A stretch of DNA of 64,000 bases. It comes from Siphonodentalium dalli. Its lineage: Eukaryota > Mollusca > Scaphopoda > Gadilida > Siphonodentaliidae. Shown one piece after another: positions 1 to 10,270 of the stretch. The notes below the pieces were generated by a model. That model ran no database searches and was not told the DNA's origin. It saw nothing but the letters and a program-made list of their open reading frames with translations. Position 1 is the stretch's first letter. Each line of letters begins with the position of its first letter. Where the stretch lies: NCBI GenBank assembly GCA_032622095.1, contig CP136066.1, forward strand, positions 56,820,609 through 56,884,608. Direction: 5' to 3'. Made by a program: the position numbers and the translations under genes.

Positions 1-1499
1 ATGTAAAACGGTATATGTGAAACAGTTGTCCTTATGCAAAACAGCTTATGTGAGTTTAAAGCCTGTTAAGTAAACCGGTGTGTGCAAAACAGTGTCATGC
101 GAACCGGTGTATGCAAAACAGTGATATGCAAAGCACCAGTGTTTTGCATAGGTGCTCCGTTTTGTATAATGTTGGAGTGATGACTTCAGCTTCAATCAAA
201 GCGACAATCGCTATCACTCCAACTTTAGCGCCTATACAAAACAGATATATAAATCGGATGAACGGCCATAGTTATACAAAACGGAGTACCTGTACAAAAA
301 GGTAGGTGGTTTACATATCACTGTTTTGCATACACCCTTTCACATGACACTGTTTTGCATACACCGTTTTACTTAACAGGCTTTTAAACTCACATAAGCT
401 GTTTTGCATATACCGGTTTTACATACGCCGTTTTGCATATGGACAACCCTTTTACATATACCGTTTAACATGTCTTCAATAGCCGTTTTGTATAGGGAGG
501 TCGATTTATTTTCTCGATACCGATGTTCAGCCAGAAGACGGGGTAGGTCCCATATTGCGCAAGGAGAGGGGGTGCTTGTTTTGCTGAAAAGCAATATCGA
601 ATTAATAAATAGACCACTTTATGCAAAACGGCCATTTGGCCAATGCAAATCGGCATATATAAAACGGCTGTCCTTATGCAAACCAGCGTATGTAAAACGG
701 TATATGTGAAACAGTTGTCCTTTTGCATAGGTGCTCCGTTTTGTATAATGTTGGAGTGATGACTTCAGCTTCAATCAAGCGACAATCGCTATCACTCCAA
801 CTTTAGCGCCTATACAAAACAGATATATAAATCGGATGAACGGCCATAGTTATACAAAACGGAGTACCTGTACAAAAAGGTAGGTGGTTTACATATCACT
901 GTTTTGCATACACCCTTTCACATGACACTGTTTTGCATACACCGTTTTACTTAACAGGCTTTAAACTCACATAAGCTGTTTTGCATAAGGACAACTGTTT
1001 TGCATATACCGGTTTTACATACGCCGTTTTGCAAATGGACAACCATTTTACATATACCGTTTAACATGTCTTCAATAGCCGTTTTGTATAGGGAGGTCGA
1101 TTTATTTTCTCGATACCGATGTTCAGCCAGAAGACGGGTAGGTCCCATATTGCGCAAGGAGAGGGGGTGCTTGTTTTGCTGAAAAGCAATATCGAATTAA
1201 TAAATAGACCACTTTATGCAAAACGGCCATTTGGCCAATGCAAATCGGCATATATAAAACGGTTGTCCTTATGCAAAACAGCGTATGTAAAACGGTATAT
1301 GTGAAACAGTTGTCCTTATGCAAAACAGCTTATGTGAGTTTAAAGCCTGTTAAGTAAACCGGTGTATGCAAAACAGTGTCATGCGAACCGGTGTATGCAA
1401 AACAGTGATATGCAAAGCACCAGTGTTTTTGCATAGGTGCTCCGTTTTGTATAACTATGGCCGTTCATCCGATTTATATATCTGTTTTGTATAGGCGCT
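1..1499. repeat. Minisatellite of ATGCAAAAC-type words, tandem copies plus left arm of palindrome
   Basis: The block is made of short degenerate words of the form TATGCAAAACNG and their complements. They are organised in larger units of about 580-700 bp; the landmark GGTGCTCCGTTTTGTATAA recurs at 151, 730 and 1434. The part from about 720 to 1499 is repeated in inverse orientation at 2097-2895. Short open frames exist on both strands here, but they are translations of the repeat (the same frames reappear mirrored in the other arm), so I annotate no gene. Confidence 0.85.
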
Positions 1500-2097
1500 A
1501 TTAGGGTTAGGGTTAGGGTTAGGGTTAGGGTTAAGGTTAGGGTTAGGGTTAGGGTTGGGGTTAGGGTTAGGGTATGGGTTAGGGTTAGGGTTAGGGTTAG
1601 GGGTTAGGGGTTAGGGTTAGGGTTAGGGTGCTCCGTTTTGTATAACCCTAACCCTAACCCTAACCCCTAACCCCTAACCCCTAACCCCTAACCCTAACCC
1701 ATACCCTAACCCTAACCCTAACCCTAACCCTAGCCTTAACCCTAACCCTAACCCTAACCCTAACCCTAACCCTAACCCTAACCCTAACCCTAACCCTAAC
1801 CCTAACCCTAACCGTTGGGGTTAGGGTTAGGTTTAGTGTTAGGGTGAGTGATAGCGATTGTCGCTTTGATTGAAGCTGAAGTCATCACTCCAACTTTAGC
1901 GCCTATACAAAACAGTTATATAAATCGGATGAACGGCCATAGTTATACAAAACGGAGCACCCTAACCCTAACCCTAACCCCTAACCCCTAACCCCTAACC
2001 CTAACCCTAACCCTAACCCATACCCTAACCCTAACCTTAACCCTAACCCTAACCCTAACCCTAACCCTAACCCTAACCCTAACCCTAATAGCGCCTA
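1500..2097. repeat. Interstitial telomere-type (TTAGGG)n/(CCCTAA)n blocks in alternating orientation
   Basis: TTAGGG runs occupy about 1500-1628, CCCTAA about 1645-1812, a short TTAGGG stretch about 1815-1855, and CCCTAA about 1961-2097. Degenerate units are interspersed (for example TATGGG in place of one repeat). The blocks are separated by pieces of the flanking minisatellite, and the whole lies at the centre of its inverted arms. TTAGGG is the ancestral metazoan telomere repeat. This could be a former chromosome end, a fusion point, or telomere sequence captured by a satellite. Confidence 0.9.
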
Positions 2098-2895
2098 TAC
2101 AAAACAGATATATAAATCGGATGAACGGCCATAGTTATACAAAACGGAGCACCTATGCAAAAACACTGGTGCTTTGCATATCACTGTTTTGCATACACCG
2201 GTTCGCATGACACTGTTTTGCATACACCGGTTTACTTAACAGACTTTAAACTCACATAAGCTGTTTTGCATAAGGACAACTGTTTCACATATACCGTTTT
2301 ACATACGCTGTTTTGCATAAGGACAACCGTTTTATATATGCCGATTTGCATTGGCCAAATGGTCGTTTTGCATAAAGTGGTATATTTATTAATTCGATAT
2401 TGTTTTTCAGCAAAACAAGCACCCCCTCTCCTTGCGCAATATGGGACCTACCCCGTCTTCTGGCTGAACATCGGTATCGAGAAAATAAATCGACCTCCCT
2501 ATACAAAACGGCTATTGAAGACATGTTAAACGGTATATGTAAAAGGGTTGTCCATATGCAAAACGGCGTATGTAACACCGGTATATGCAAAACAGTTGTC
2601 CTTATGCAAAACAGCTTATGTGAGTTTAAAGCCTGTTAAGTAAAACGGTGTATGCAAAACAGTGTCATGTGAAAGGGTGTATGCACAACAGTGATATGTA
2701 AACCACCTACCTTTTTGTACATGTACTCCGTTTTGTATAACTATGGCCGTTCATCCGATTTATATATCTGTTTTGTATAGGCGCTAAAGTTGGAGTGATA
2801 GCGATTGTCGCTTTGATTGAAGCTGAAGTCATCACTCCAACATTATACAAAACGGAGCACCTATGCAAAACACTGGTGCTTTGCATATCACATAT
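2097..2895. repeat. Right arm of the telomere-centred palindrome
   Basis: Reading leftward on the minus strand, this segment matches about 720-1500, including the junction in which a CCCTAA block passes directly into TAGCGCCTATACAAAACAG. The arms differ by scattered substitutions and small indels, so the palindrome is not perfectly fresh. Confidence 0.85.
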
Positions 2896-3255
2896 CACAT
2901 GGTCTTTCCATATCACTCCCAATGGGTGAGCCGGTGCCGCCACTGATTAAATGCAGTGATCAAATTTCTTGCAAGGTGCGGTTTGTCTTATTTAATAAGC
3001 TGCACGGGGCCCACCGGTATATGGCTCATACCTGGTGGTTCCGTTCAGTATAGGCCTACATCCGTACATCTTACCATTGTTTGGTAGAAATGTTACACGC
3101 GATATATATGTAATTATATGAGGGTCCATTATGGGGGCCCAGTAGTACCTCCACATCCCTGCGTTAAACCAGAGATAAAAAACCTTTTTCGTCGAAAAAA
3201 CTCTGGAAGCATTGAATGCAAGGTGTCTAAAAATGTAATTCATTTTTACTTATAT
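2896..3255. other. No recognisable gene
   Basis: Unique-looking sequence with only short open frames on either strand and no motif I recognise. Confidence 0.5.
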
Positions 3256-3398
3256 GAGTGCATTAAAGCTATCAAATAATGAAGTAATTTGGTTGTGTAT
3301 ATGAACTATAGGTGTGATTAAATTGAGTGCATTAAAGCTATCAAATAATGAAGTAATTTGGTTGTGTATATGAACTATAGGTGTGATTAAATTGAGTG
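3256..3398. repeat. 69-bp tandem duplication
   Basis: Two essentially identical 69-bp units begin with GAGTGCATTAAAGCTATC at 3256 and at 3325, and a partial third start (GAGTGAGTGG) follows. No coding potential. Confidence 0.9.
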
Positions 3399-4147
3399 AG
3401 TGGAACTGAGCTCATGTTAACGAGGGATATGCGTATAGAATAACACTCGTAGTTGGCAGTCAAAGCGTTAATTAGCAATGGGCCGCTTTGAATACGTCAT
3501 AGATAGGAGTCAAGGAATTTCGTCGAATCAAATTGCCGCTTTGCATCAGCCAATGAAATGCCGTTTTGCATGGCGCGAAAAATCCCTATATATATAGTTG
3601 CTTGCACGTGTTTACATCACTCAACTTCTCAACAGCAATCTTTCTCTATCTTGAAAATGGACACGGATTCTCGTAATTGCGGTTAGTAAAATTCTTCGTT
3701 TATTATAGGTTAAGGGCCCTACGTAAATCGGTAGGCCCCATTTGTGCGTGATAATCCACATTTTCGATTTGTTTCATTTATGCAAATCGGTAGGCCCCCA
3801 GATTTTGTTTGGGGATGTCTTTGTAAAACCAAGGACTTCTGGCGATAGTTTTGACTCTACAGAACTATATGGTTTGCTTCAATAAATCTTATCTTATCTA
3901 TTTACCCCCATACGAAAGGCAACCCCCACAAGATTTCGGAATGAAAATATCTGTGTACATTTCCGGCGATTTATACTTCCGCTTTGTGTTAAATGTCGGC
4001 CAAGTTTTGGCCGTGGCGGCATGATGGCCTGAAATTTGTTGAATTTTCATGGTATCAAATTCCCAGGTATGTGCTCTACTCATATGGACGAAGGCTATTT
4101 ATGTGTAAAAAAAAAATGTGTAAAAAACTTCAAGAAGCACGTGTTGC
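3399..4147. other. No gene; possible TATA promoter with tiny first exon
   Basis: A TATA-like stretch (CCCTATATATATAG, about 3583-3596) is followed by a pyrimidine-rich leader and an ATG at 3658. That ATG opens nine codons before a GTTAGT donor-like sequence near 3681. No downstream exon is visible, so this is only a weak promoter/first-exon candidate. The rest to 4147 shows nothing I can support. Confidence 0.25.
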
Positions 4148-4839
4148 CAGTGTTCGCGCTGGACCGAAAAAAACTTTAGCCAAAAGTTTAGCCAAATGAA
4201 AATTTTATTAGCCAAATGAAAAAAACTTTAGCCAAATGTTTTTTGGCCAAATTCAAAAAAACTATGGCCAAATTAAATCATTGTGTTCTGGTCGGTTCAC
4301 AATTAATGACTAAAACGTCAAATCGAACAGACACGGGTAAAATACACATTAATTTATTTCGAATGTATCGGTATTGACAAATAGCCACAAAATATCTGTC
4401 GTGATTCACATTTGGCTGATTAAGCTATTGTCTTACACTTGGTGCTCATAAACCTTGACCGTCATAAATACAATGTCATGATAAACGTGCATTGTGCAGG
4501 AGCCCCGCGAGTGACCAGATAGACAATGGGGGATTAGCGGATTAAATTTAAAATAATGACTTTTGCTGTTTCGTGCAGAGTGACGGGTTTCCCTTTGTAC
4601 AGTGTCCGCGATCGGGGTTCCCTTTGTATAGTCGGCGACATATTCCCACTTATGATGTTTTCGGACAATATCGTTCACATCACAGAATTGAAAACCCACT
4701 TGCCAAAAATTCATGCTTTCATTCTCCATTTGGGGCCAAAAAAAGTTTAGCCAAAATTTTAGCCAAATGAAATTTTTATTAGCCAAATTTGAAAAAGATT
4801 AGCCATTGGCTAATTTGGCTACCGACAGCGCGAACACTG
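4148..4839. mobile_element. Non-autonomous hAT-type MITE with 8-bp target duplication
   Basis: The termini are the perfect 14-bp inverted repeats CAGTGTTCGCGCTG (4148-4161) and CAGCGCGAACACTG (4826-4839). Immediately outside lie identical 8-bp copies CGTGTTGC (4140-4147 and 4840-4847), the target-duplication length of hAT elements; the CAGTG terminus also fits that superfamily. Subterminal regions on both sides carry repeated TTTAGCCAAATG-like words in mirrored orientation. The 692-bp interior has no transposase frame, so any movement would depend on an enzyme supplied from elsewhere. Confidence 0.88.
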
Positions 4840-5400
4840 CGTGTTGCCTAATTTCGTTTACAATTCTGTCTGAATTCACAATCGAAATCTAACCATAAAA
4901 TTGCCTCCAAAGTAACAAACTGATGGAATAATTTGAACGGTCCCAAGCCCCCCCCCCCCCCCCCCCCCGTACCCACCCACCCTTCCAATTTAATTTGATT
5001 TATTTATCCGAGATTTCAATCAAAAGTGGTGTCATAAATGACGCCCGTTGTTCCTTCAAAAATGGTGTCTTTGAAGGAACAACGCGCATTTTTAGTTTGA
5101 CGAGTTACTTTAACCTTAACCTTAATTATATATTTAATAGGCCTATGTTTTTTCTTTCAGTACTGATGAATTACAGATACAGCGGCAATTCATGGTGGCC
5201 AGTGATTGGTTCACGTAAAGACCGGTGGTACTATGTAGAACTTAACGACACTTAAGGTAAGTGGACACTAATTAAAAGGGGTGCTTTCAAAACAAACATT
5301 TGATGCAAATGGTTCATTATCACAGTGTGTTATCACAACACTTATTGATCGGGATTCATCTCACTGATTTTAACTGGAGGTGAGTATACAAACAGCCTTT
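4840..5400. other. No gene; 21-base poly-C tract
   Basis: A run of 21 C residues lies at 4948-4968, followed by short ACCC repeats. Near 5035-5085 is a small inverted pair around TTCAAAAATGGTGTCTTTGAAGG. An open frame of 86 codons (4995-5255) has no recognisable features and is probably fortuitous. Confidence 0.5.
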
Positions 5401-5499
5401 GAACGCTGCCGACGGAACTGAGTATATTAACTCTTGAGTGTGGGTTATCTTAAAAAAAATAAAAAAAATAAAAAATAATATCTTCATTCCTCTGGCAGA

Positions 5500-6091
5500 G
5501 GGTGGAGCGAACCAGTCAGAATTGCTTTGCTGCATTAGTTCCTCTTTGTCAGAGCGTCGGCACGAGTGAGTTGTGCGTCTGTAACCTTAATTGGGAGCAA
5601 CCACCCTCGTGCTGATGCCGGCGAGTGAGACGGTTTGGATTAGGCTTAGGACGGACAATGGAGCTAATCCCTGACACCGCGTTGGCTGCAATGCAAAGAT
5701 CTCAGATAGTGGACACTGTTAGTTGGAATCTCCAAGCTAACAGGGGCTATTTGGTTCTTTGCGTTGAATTCCGGACAGTGGATGCAGGTATCCAGAGATC
5801 TTCTGCCACGGCAGGAACGCCAACACCAGCCGTATTATGAAGAAGGGGCCTCCTAAGAGAAAGACGCCATCACAGAAAAGAAGAGACGCTGCCAGACGGG
5901 CGAACTGGAAGACGAAGATCTGCATGGAGACAGGCGACATCGCACCAGCTAGCAGGGACTCCGTTGATCTGCCTCGTCGTCGAGGCGAGCGGAGAAAGGG
6001 AGCAGGAAACCACCCCTGCTGTTCTTGCCGCCAGCTTCAAGGTAGAGTTGGACAGCTTCCATGACAACTTCGTTCATTAAACTCGAATAAA
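5500..6091 (+). pseudogene. Possible transposable-element gene remnant with poly(A) signal
   Basis: Two short overlapping open frames in different phases (5625-5840 and 5837-6064) are both rich in Arg and Lys. The second opens with a strongly basic stretch (KKGPPKRKTPSQKRRD), a composition seen in nucleic-acid-binding parts of element-encoded proteins. An AATAAA lies just downstream at 6086-6091. The broken frame and lack of a catalytic domain suggest a decayed element gene, but I cannot name a family. A host 3' exon is an alternative. Confidence 0.25.
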
Positions 6092-6119
6092 CATATTATC
6101 GTTGATAAATTTTTGTGTT

Positions 6120-6605
6120 CATATTATATTACATGTGTATTTATTGTTAAATCATTTAAAAATCTATAAAGACAACCCAGTTTCGTTAAAGAAACATCTC
6201 ATAATCCCCTCACACCTCCTATTTAGCCCATAATTACCCCTAATTAATTTTAGGCGGGCGGGTTGTCCCGGGGCGGATTGTCTCGGATTGAAACGGGCGG
6301 GTCGTCTCGGACCCATAAACAATGCACATGTATTTGTACATACATGTTTGTAAAGCGACAGGAGGGTTTTCAAAACTTGAACCCAAATTTGGTGGGGGGT
6401 GCTGAACCACCTTTTTGTCCATAGTAATAAGTATACAATATTAAACCAATGGAAGCGCTTTGTGGGGTTTGAGTTTTTGGGTCAATAAGAATGGCTGCAT
6501 AATTAATGAGTTACTAGTAAATGTACATATCTACTGGTATGTAAAATTTCATGTTTATATAGTAGTTTAATATATTAGTGTATATGTACATTGTATGTTA
6601 TGTAT
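6120..6605. other. No gene seen
   Basis: AT-rich sequence with a small cluster of GGGCGG/GTCTCGG words near 6250-6315 and nothing else supportable. Confidence 0.5.
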
Positions 6606-6610
6606 TATTC

Positions 6611-6892
6611 GGGGGGTCAGTGGTCCAATGAGCACGGCACCGGTCACCAAGCTGTAGGACCTCAGCTCGTGACAGACGGGTTCGAATCCTATGTGGCGAC
6701 CTACTCGTATGCTCCAACTTCCTGTCTGAAGAAAACTTTCTGGTTATCAGTGGTTTACATATGATATGTGCAGACGGTGCATCGTGACTATCTATTGTAC
6801 ATGTAGGTAACTAACCATAAGCCACATGGTTTCCACCACCAACAAATGATCCCGCAAATGATCAAAGCGACACAAAACCGCAAATAAATAAA
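6611..6892 (+). mobile_element. tRNA-derived SINE
   Basis: The head region contains a plausible A-box (GTCAGTGGTCCAATGAGC) and a canonical B-box, GGTTCGAATCC (about 6690-6700), at the spacing of an internal RNA polymerase III promoter. A unique body follows, then an A-rich tail of ATAAATAAATG type ending near 6892. The overall length of about 280 bp is typical of SINEs. The head is too diverged to fold as a working tRNA. The tail abuts the left arm of a large inverted repeat. Confidence 0.7.
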
Positions 6893-6910
6893 TGTGTATT
6901 AGAAAATACT

Positions 6911-7360
6911 CAGTGTCGCCTGGAGAGGGAATTTATGAGACCTACATTTTTGGTTAGCGTAAATACTAACCTTTCGGAATCCGTATGCTGGATTTGTCAG
7001 ATAGGCGGACTTTTTTCTCACCGCCTGGTTTTCTTGAGGCACCTGATGAAAAAATCGGCATTTTTTAAATGAAGCCGACATTTTTGACAACATTTTCACA
7101 CATTTTGAGAAGAAATATTCGTCCAAATTTGATACCTGAGGGTGGGGCGATAACCAGAGTAGGATAAAACATGTAACCATTGAATTTCGGAATTGCAATC
7201 ATGACGTCATGTGACGTCAAATAATATTTTGGGTGAGACAAAACATATGACGATTCACGCACAGGGTTGGTTTTCGTTTCTTTTAAATCATAAAATAAGA
7301 CGGGATTGCCACATTGTTTTATACCACGAGAAACTACTGCCAATTGGCTATATGTTGAAA
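6911..7360. repeat. Outer left arm of large inverted repeat
   Basis: The sequence beginning GTGTCGCCTGGAGAGGGA is matched in reverse complement by 13960-14402 (there TCCCTCTCCATGCGACAC). Matches continue through the segments around 7002-7130 and 14180-14290 with scattered differences. The arm continues at 9423 after an interruption of about 2.06 kb that is absent from the right arm. Confidence 0.8.
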
Positions 7361-7622
7361 TATATACACACTAAGTGTTGTCATCACTAAATCCAGCATT
7401 CTGATTGGTCGGCGCCCACGTGGCTAGTTGCAGTTATTTCTCGGTGAATGCGGAACGCCTCATAACACCAAGCTAATAACACAATCGATACGTCATTAGG
7501 TTTGGAAAGACGAACGCGCAATGTTTTGGGCGCGTTTGGACTCGCGCAGGATTGACTTAATAAATCATCGGGTTTCAATACAAAGAGCCTCGTTTTGAAA
7601 TTGTTCGTGTTAACCCTTGCCA
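7352..7622. repeat. Direct repeat copy 1 flanking the Crypton-like exon
   Basis: About 260-270 bp, starting near ACTAAGTGTTG and ending near TTAACCCTTGCCAA, recurs in the same orientation at 8947-9208 with roughly one difference every 10-15 bases. Both copies lie inside the segment that interrupts the large inverted repeat. They could be long terminal direct repeats of the insertion or an ordinary tandem duplication. Confidence 0.75.
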
Positions 7623-8057
7623 ATATAAAATTGATTAAAACACCTTTGGTGTCACGTAGTATTAATTTCTAAAAACAAAGCACGTGGACGATATGAGAAT
7701 AGTTCTTCATAGTTTAGTTTTTTTTTTTTAATTAGTTCAAGTTATTCCCCTTAGAATGGAAACGCTCCGGTATATTTTGGGACTATTTATTACTACACCT
7801 TAATAAAACAGTCCCACTCGATCACAATAACAATGTCACAAATATAAATGATATGATACAATTGATAAGTTAATTATGACAATAAAAGTCATTATAACCC
7901 TGTCAAATCCAGTTTGTGTTGTTTATTTCCACATTGAATGTAATTATCCCAACTTCACCTGACCACACCTGTTATTTTTACCTGTGAAATCATGAACGAC
8001 AGTAAATTAACCCCTTTGAACCACGTGTAGTTCTCAATCGACTTTGCTATAATTAAA
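7623..8057. promoter_or_regulatory. Upstream region of the Crypton-like exon
   Basis: AT-rich sequence between the direct repeat and the ATG at 8058. It contains a CACGTG-type E-box near 8022 and no open frame. The location suggests promoter and 5' leader, but no specific core promoter element can be fixed. Confidence 0.25.
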
Positions 8058-8458
8058 ATGGCCAACAATTATTCTCAAGAGAATGGGAGTTTTAAAATCA
8101 CATATAGTGTCTCAGATGATGATGATGATATTTTAATGGCTGTTGACTTGGATGGAATAGAAGAGATGGCAGGTGTCCCAGGTGTGACTTTAGAGCAGCT
8201 CATGGATATACCATTTGATGACTTACAACCATCCCAAGCTCAACCGCAGACAAATTCAAATGATGACCCACCAATGGCCACCATCTGCATCAGTGGACCA
8301 ACATTTGGAATGTTCTACTAGTACCAGTACTGCAGTTACAGGCCACACAGGGAACAGATTTCAAAGGAAAAGTGAGCAAGAGCTGGAAGAAATTGCAGAC
8401 TTCAACCAGTCAAAAGCCACAAAAAGGAATACACAGTGGGGTGTGAGAATATTCCAAG
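8058..8458 (+). pseudogene. First exon of a Crypton-derived (DUF3504/ZMYM-like) protein, frameshifted
   Basis: The ATG at 8058 opens an acidic N-terminal region with a DDDDD run. The frame closes at 8321. A second frame entered between about 8215 and 8300 continues with FQRKSEQELEEIADFNQ and then KRNTQWGVRIFQ, the stretch that precedes the tyrosine-recombinase-like fold in Crypton-derived DUF3504 proteins (KIAA1958, ZMYM, QRICH1 types). The open frame ends at CAAG|GTAAAA (8458/8459), a good splice donor. No later exon is visible before the second direct repeat, so the gene is truncated as well as frameshifted. A host exon or an element gene would both fit; the flanking direct repeats favour an element. 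Confidence 0.5.
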
Positions 8459-8946
8459 GTAAAAATTGTATTTTATATAAATTTGTTAACTCGCAAAATT
8501 ATGAAAAAAGATTAAAAAAAAAGAAGGTACATGTACCATACCAATTTGCATGTCTTAATATCTGAAGCCACTGAACCGTTCCATACAACATTATTGTTTG
8601 CTATTTATTTTGATTCGAGTGCGTACTGATCCTTTAAATCAATCAAGAATAAATGTCAATTTGTTTCGCATACAAAAAAGATTTAACACAGAACATTTGA
8701 AAACAAGGCTCTTATTGTAACCTAAAACCAATTGAATAACTTAAGTCCATGGTGCGGCAGTGCAAATGCGGCTAAACAATAACCGATGTATCTTTTTGTC
8801 AGTTCTTACCAAAATCAATAAAGAGTCATTGTATTTATGGCAGTAATTATGACGCGCTTGCAGGTTTATCAAGAAATAATTGCAACAGGTCATGTGGGCG
8901 GCGATCAATCAGAATACTGGATTTAATGCAAAAAGACATGTCGTAT
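8459..8946. other. Apparent intron or insertion body, no further exon found
   Basis: Sequence downstream of the donor at 8459 is AT-rich with no frame resembling the recombinase catalytic region and no convincing acceptor followed by coding sequence. Confidence 0.4.
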
Positions 8947-9208
8947 ATTTAAATATATTTACATACTAAGTGTTGGCATCACTAAATCCAGCATTCTGAA
9001 TGGTCGGCACCCACGTGGCTAGTTGCAGTTATTTCTCGGTGAATGCGCAACGGCTCATAACACCAGGCTCATAACACCATTGATACGTCATTGGGTTTGG
9101 AAAGACGAACGCGTAATGTTTTGGGCGCATTTGGACTCGCGCAGGATTGACTTAATACATCATCGGGTTTCAATATGAAGAGAAATTGTTCCTATTAACT
9201 TTTGCCAA
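8947..9208. repeat. Direct repeat copy 2 flanking the Crypton-like exon
   Basis: Same-orientation copy of 7352-7622, including the words ATCACTAAATCCAGCATTCTG and GACTCGCGCAGGATTGACTT. It lies about 490 bp after the exon's splice donor. Confidence 0.75.
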
Positions 9209-9290
9209 GGGTGCTATTGGGTATTTTGGGCTGTTTTTGTCACGATACAGTTTTCGATTTAAATACATTAACAAAAGTGACTATTTTTTA

Positions 9291-9387
9291 TGGAGATGTA
9301 ACCGTGAGGTAAGTGGTCATAACTTGTATGTAAAACCCTTCGGGTTTTACACAAGTTATGACAACTTACCTCACGGTTACATCTCCA
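9291..9387. repeat. Long near-perfect hairpin
   Basis: TGGAGATGTAACCGTGAGGT at 9291 is mirrored by the complementary sequence ending at 9387. The arms are about 45 bp with only one or two mismatches, and the turn is the tight CCCTTCGGG. It could be a foldback MITE core or a double-stranded RNA source. It lies inside the segment that interrupts the large inverted repeat. Confidence 0.85.
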
Positions 9388-9422
9388 TACAAACAGTCAA
9401 CATGACAGTTAATCCTTATATA

Positions 9423-10270
9423 TAACTTATCGCTGCAGACCGCATTATTTTTTATCAGAGGCAAAAAAATCAACCCTCCCCCTAAAGTTAAGATGCGCCA
9501 TGATGTGGTATAAGGCACACAGAATACACGGTTACATGCCAATAGGCTTAACTAACACAACGGCCGTTGAAAGTCTGCTAAAGAATGTAATAATATATAA
9601 GTTTCTGTCTACAAACTCGAACATTAACGTAGGAACAATATATAATGTACCCCCAGACCCGAAATTTTAATAAATTTTATAATTTTTCCTAAAAAATGAT
9701 ATAAAACGCGTTTTTTTTATTTCTGGATGGCAAAAAAAGAAAAGAATTAGTAAGGGTGGAGATAATTGGTGTATACGGCAATTTCATTCCGCTTTGGATT
9801 AAAAAAATGACATATTAACCCAAAATGGTTGCCAATATGGCAGCCGCAATATAGGTGGAAATTGTGAATTATGTAAGAACGCACAATTACTTGCTTAAAT
9901 GGTTTACATAACAAAGCGGTCGTTGGTGAACTGCTAAACTGTAGTTTAAGATATATATCCCGATCTACAAATTTGAACAATAAAGTGAAATTATTACACA
10001 ATGCACCTCCTGGCACAATTGTTTTATAAAATTTAGGCATTTTACTCAAAAAATAACCTAAAGCCATTTGTGTCATCTTTTCGGAAGCCATAAAGCGAAG
10101 AATCTAACACGGAGGAGATGTTTGGTGTGTACGATAATTCAATGTCGTTTTTGGATTACAAAATGGCTCACTAACCCCAAGATGGCTGCCAATATGGTGG
10201 TAAGAATAAATGGTGAAATATGTCATGTTTCACTTGTATCGCCCCTCATTGCCGCCATCTAATGTCTCAC
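9423..10270. repeat. Inner left arm of large inverted repeat, two ~345-bp tandem units
   Basis: Two diverged units share the landmarks AACGGCCGTTG/AGCGGTCGTTG and TGGTTGCCAATATGGCAGCC/GATGGCTGCCAATATGG, spaced about 345 bp. The whole is matched in reverse complement by 13092-13910. Open frames of 60-114 codons on both strands follow the repeat and have no recognisable domain. Confidence 0.75.

Noticed and set aside
78-2943. Many open frames of 60-100 codons on both strands in the telomere/minisatellite block
   Set aside because: They repeat and mirror each other with the inverted arms, and are low-complexity translations of ATGCAAAAC-type words.
4948-4968. Poly-C tract as a structural or regulatory element
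   Set aside because: A 21-base homopolymer is most simply slippage, and its length is unreliable in sequencing.
6611-6710. Functional tRNA gene
   Set aside because: The B-box is perfect but the acceptor and anticodon stems do not pair acceptably, and a SINE body and A-rich tail follow.
7352-9208. Interpretation of the direct repeats as LTRs of a retrotransposon
   Set aside because: No reverse transcriptase, gag, primer-binding site or TG...CA ends; a tandem duplication or a different terminal repeat type is as likely.
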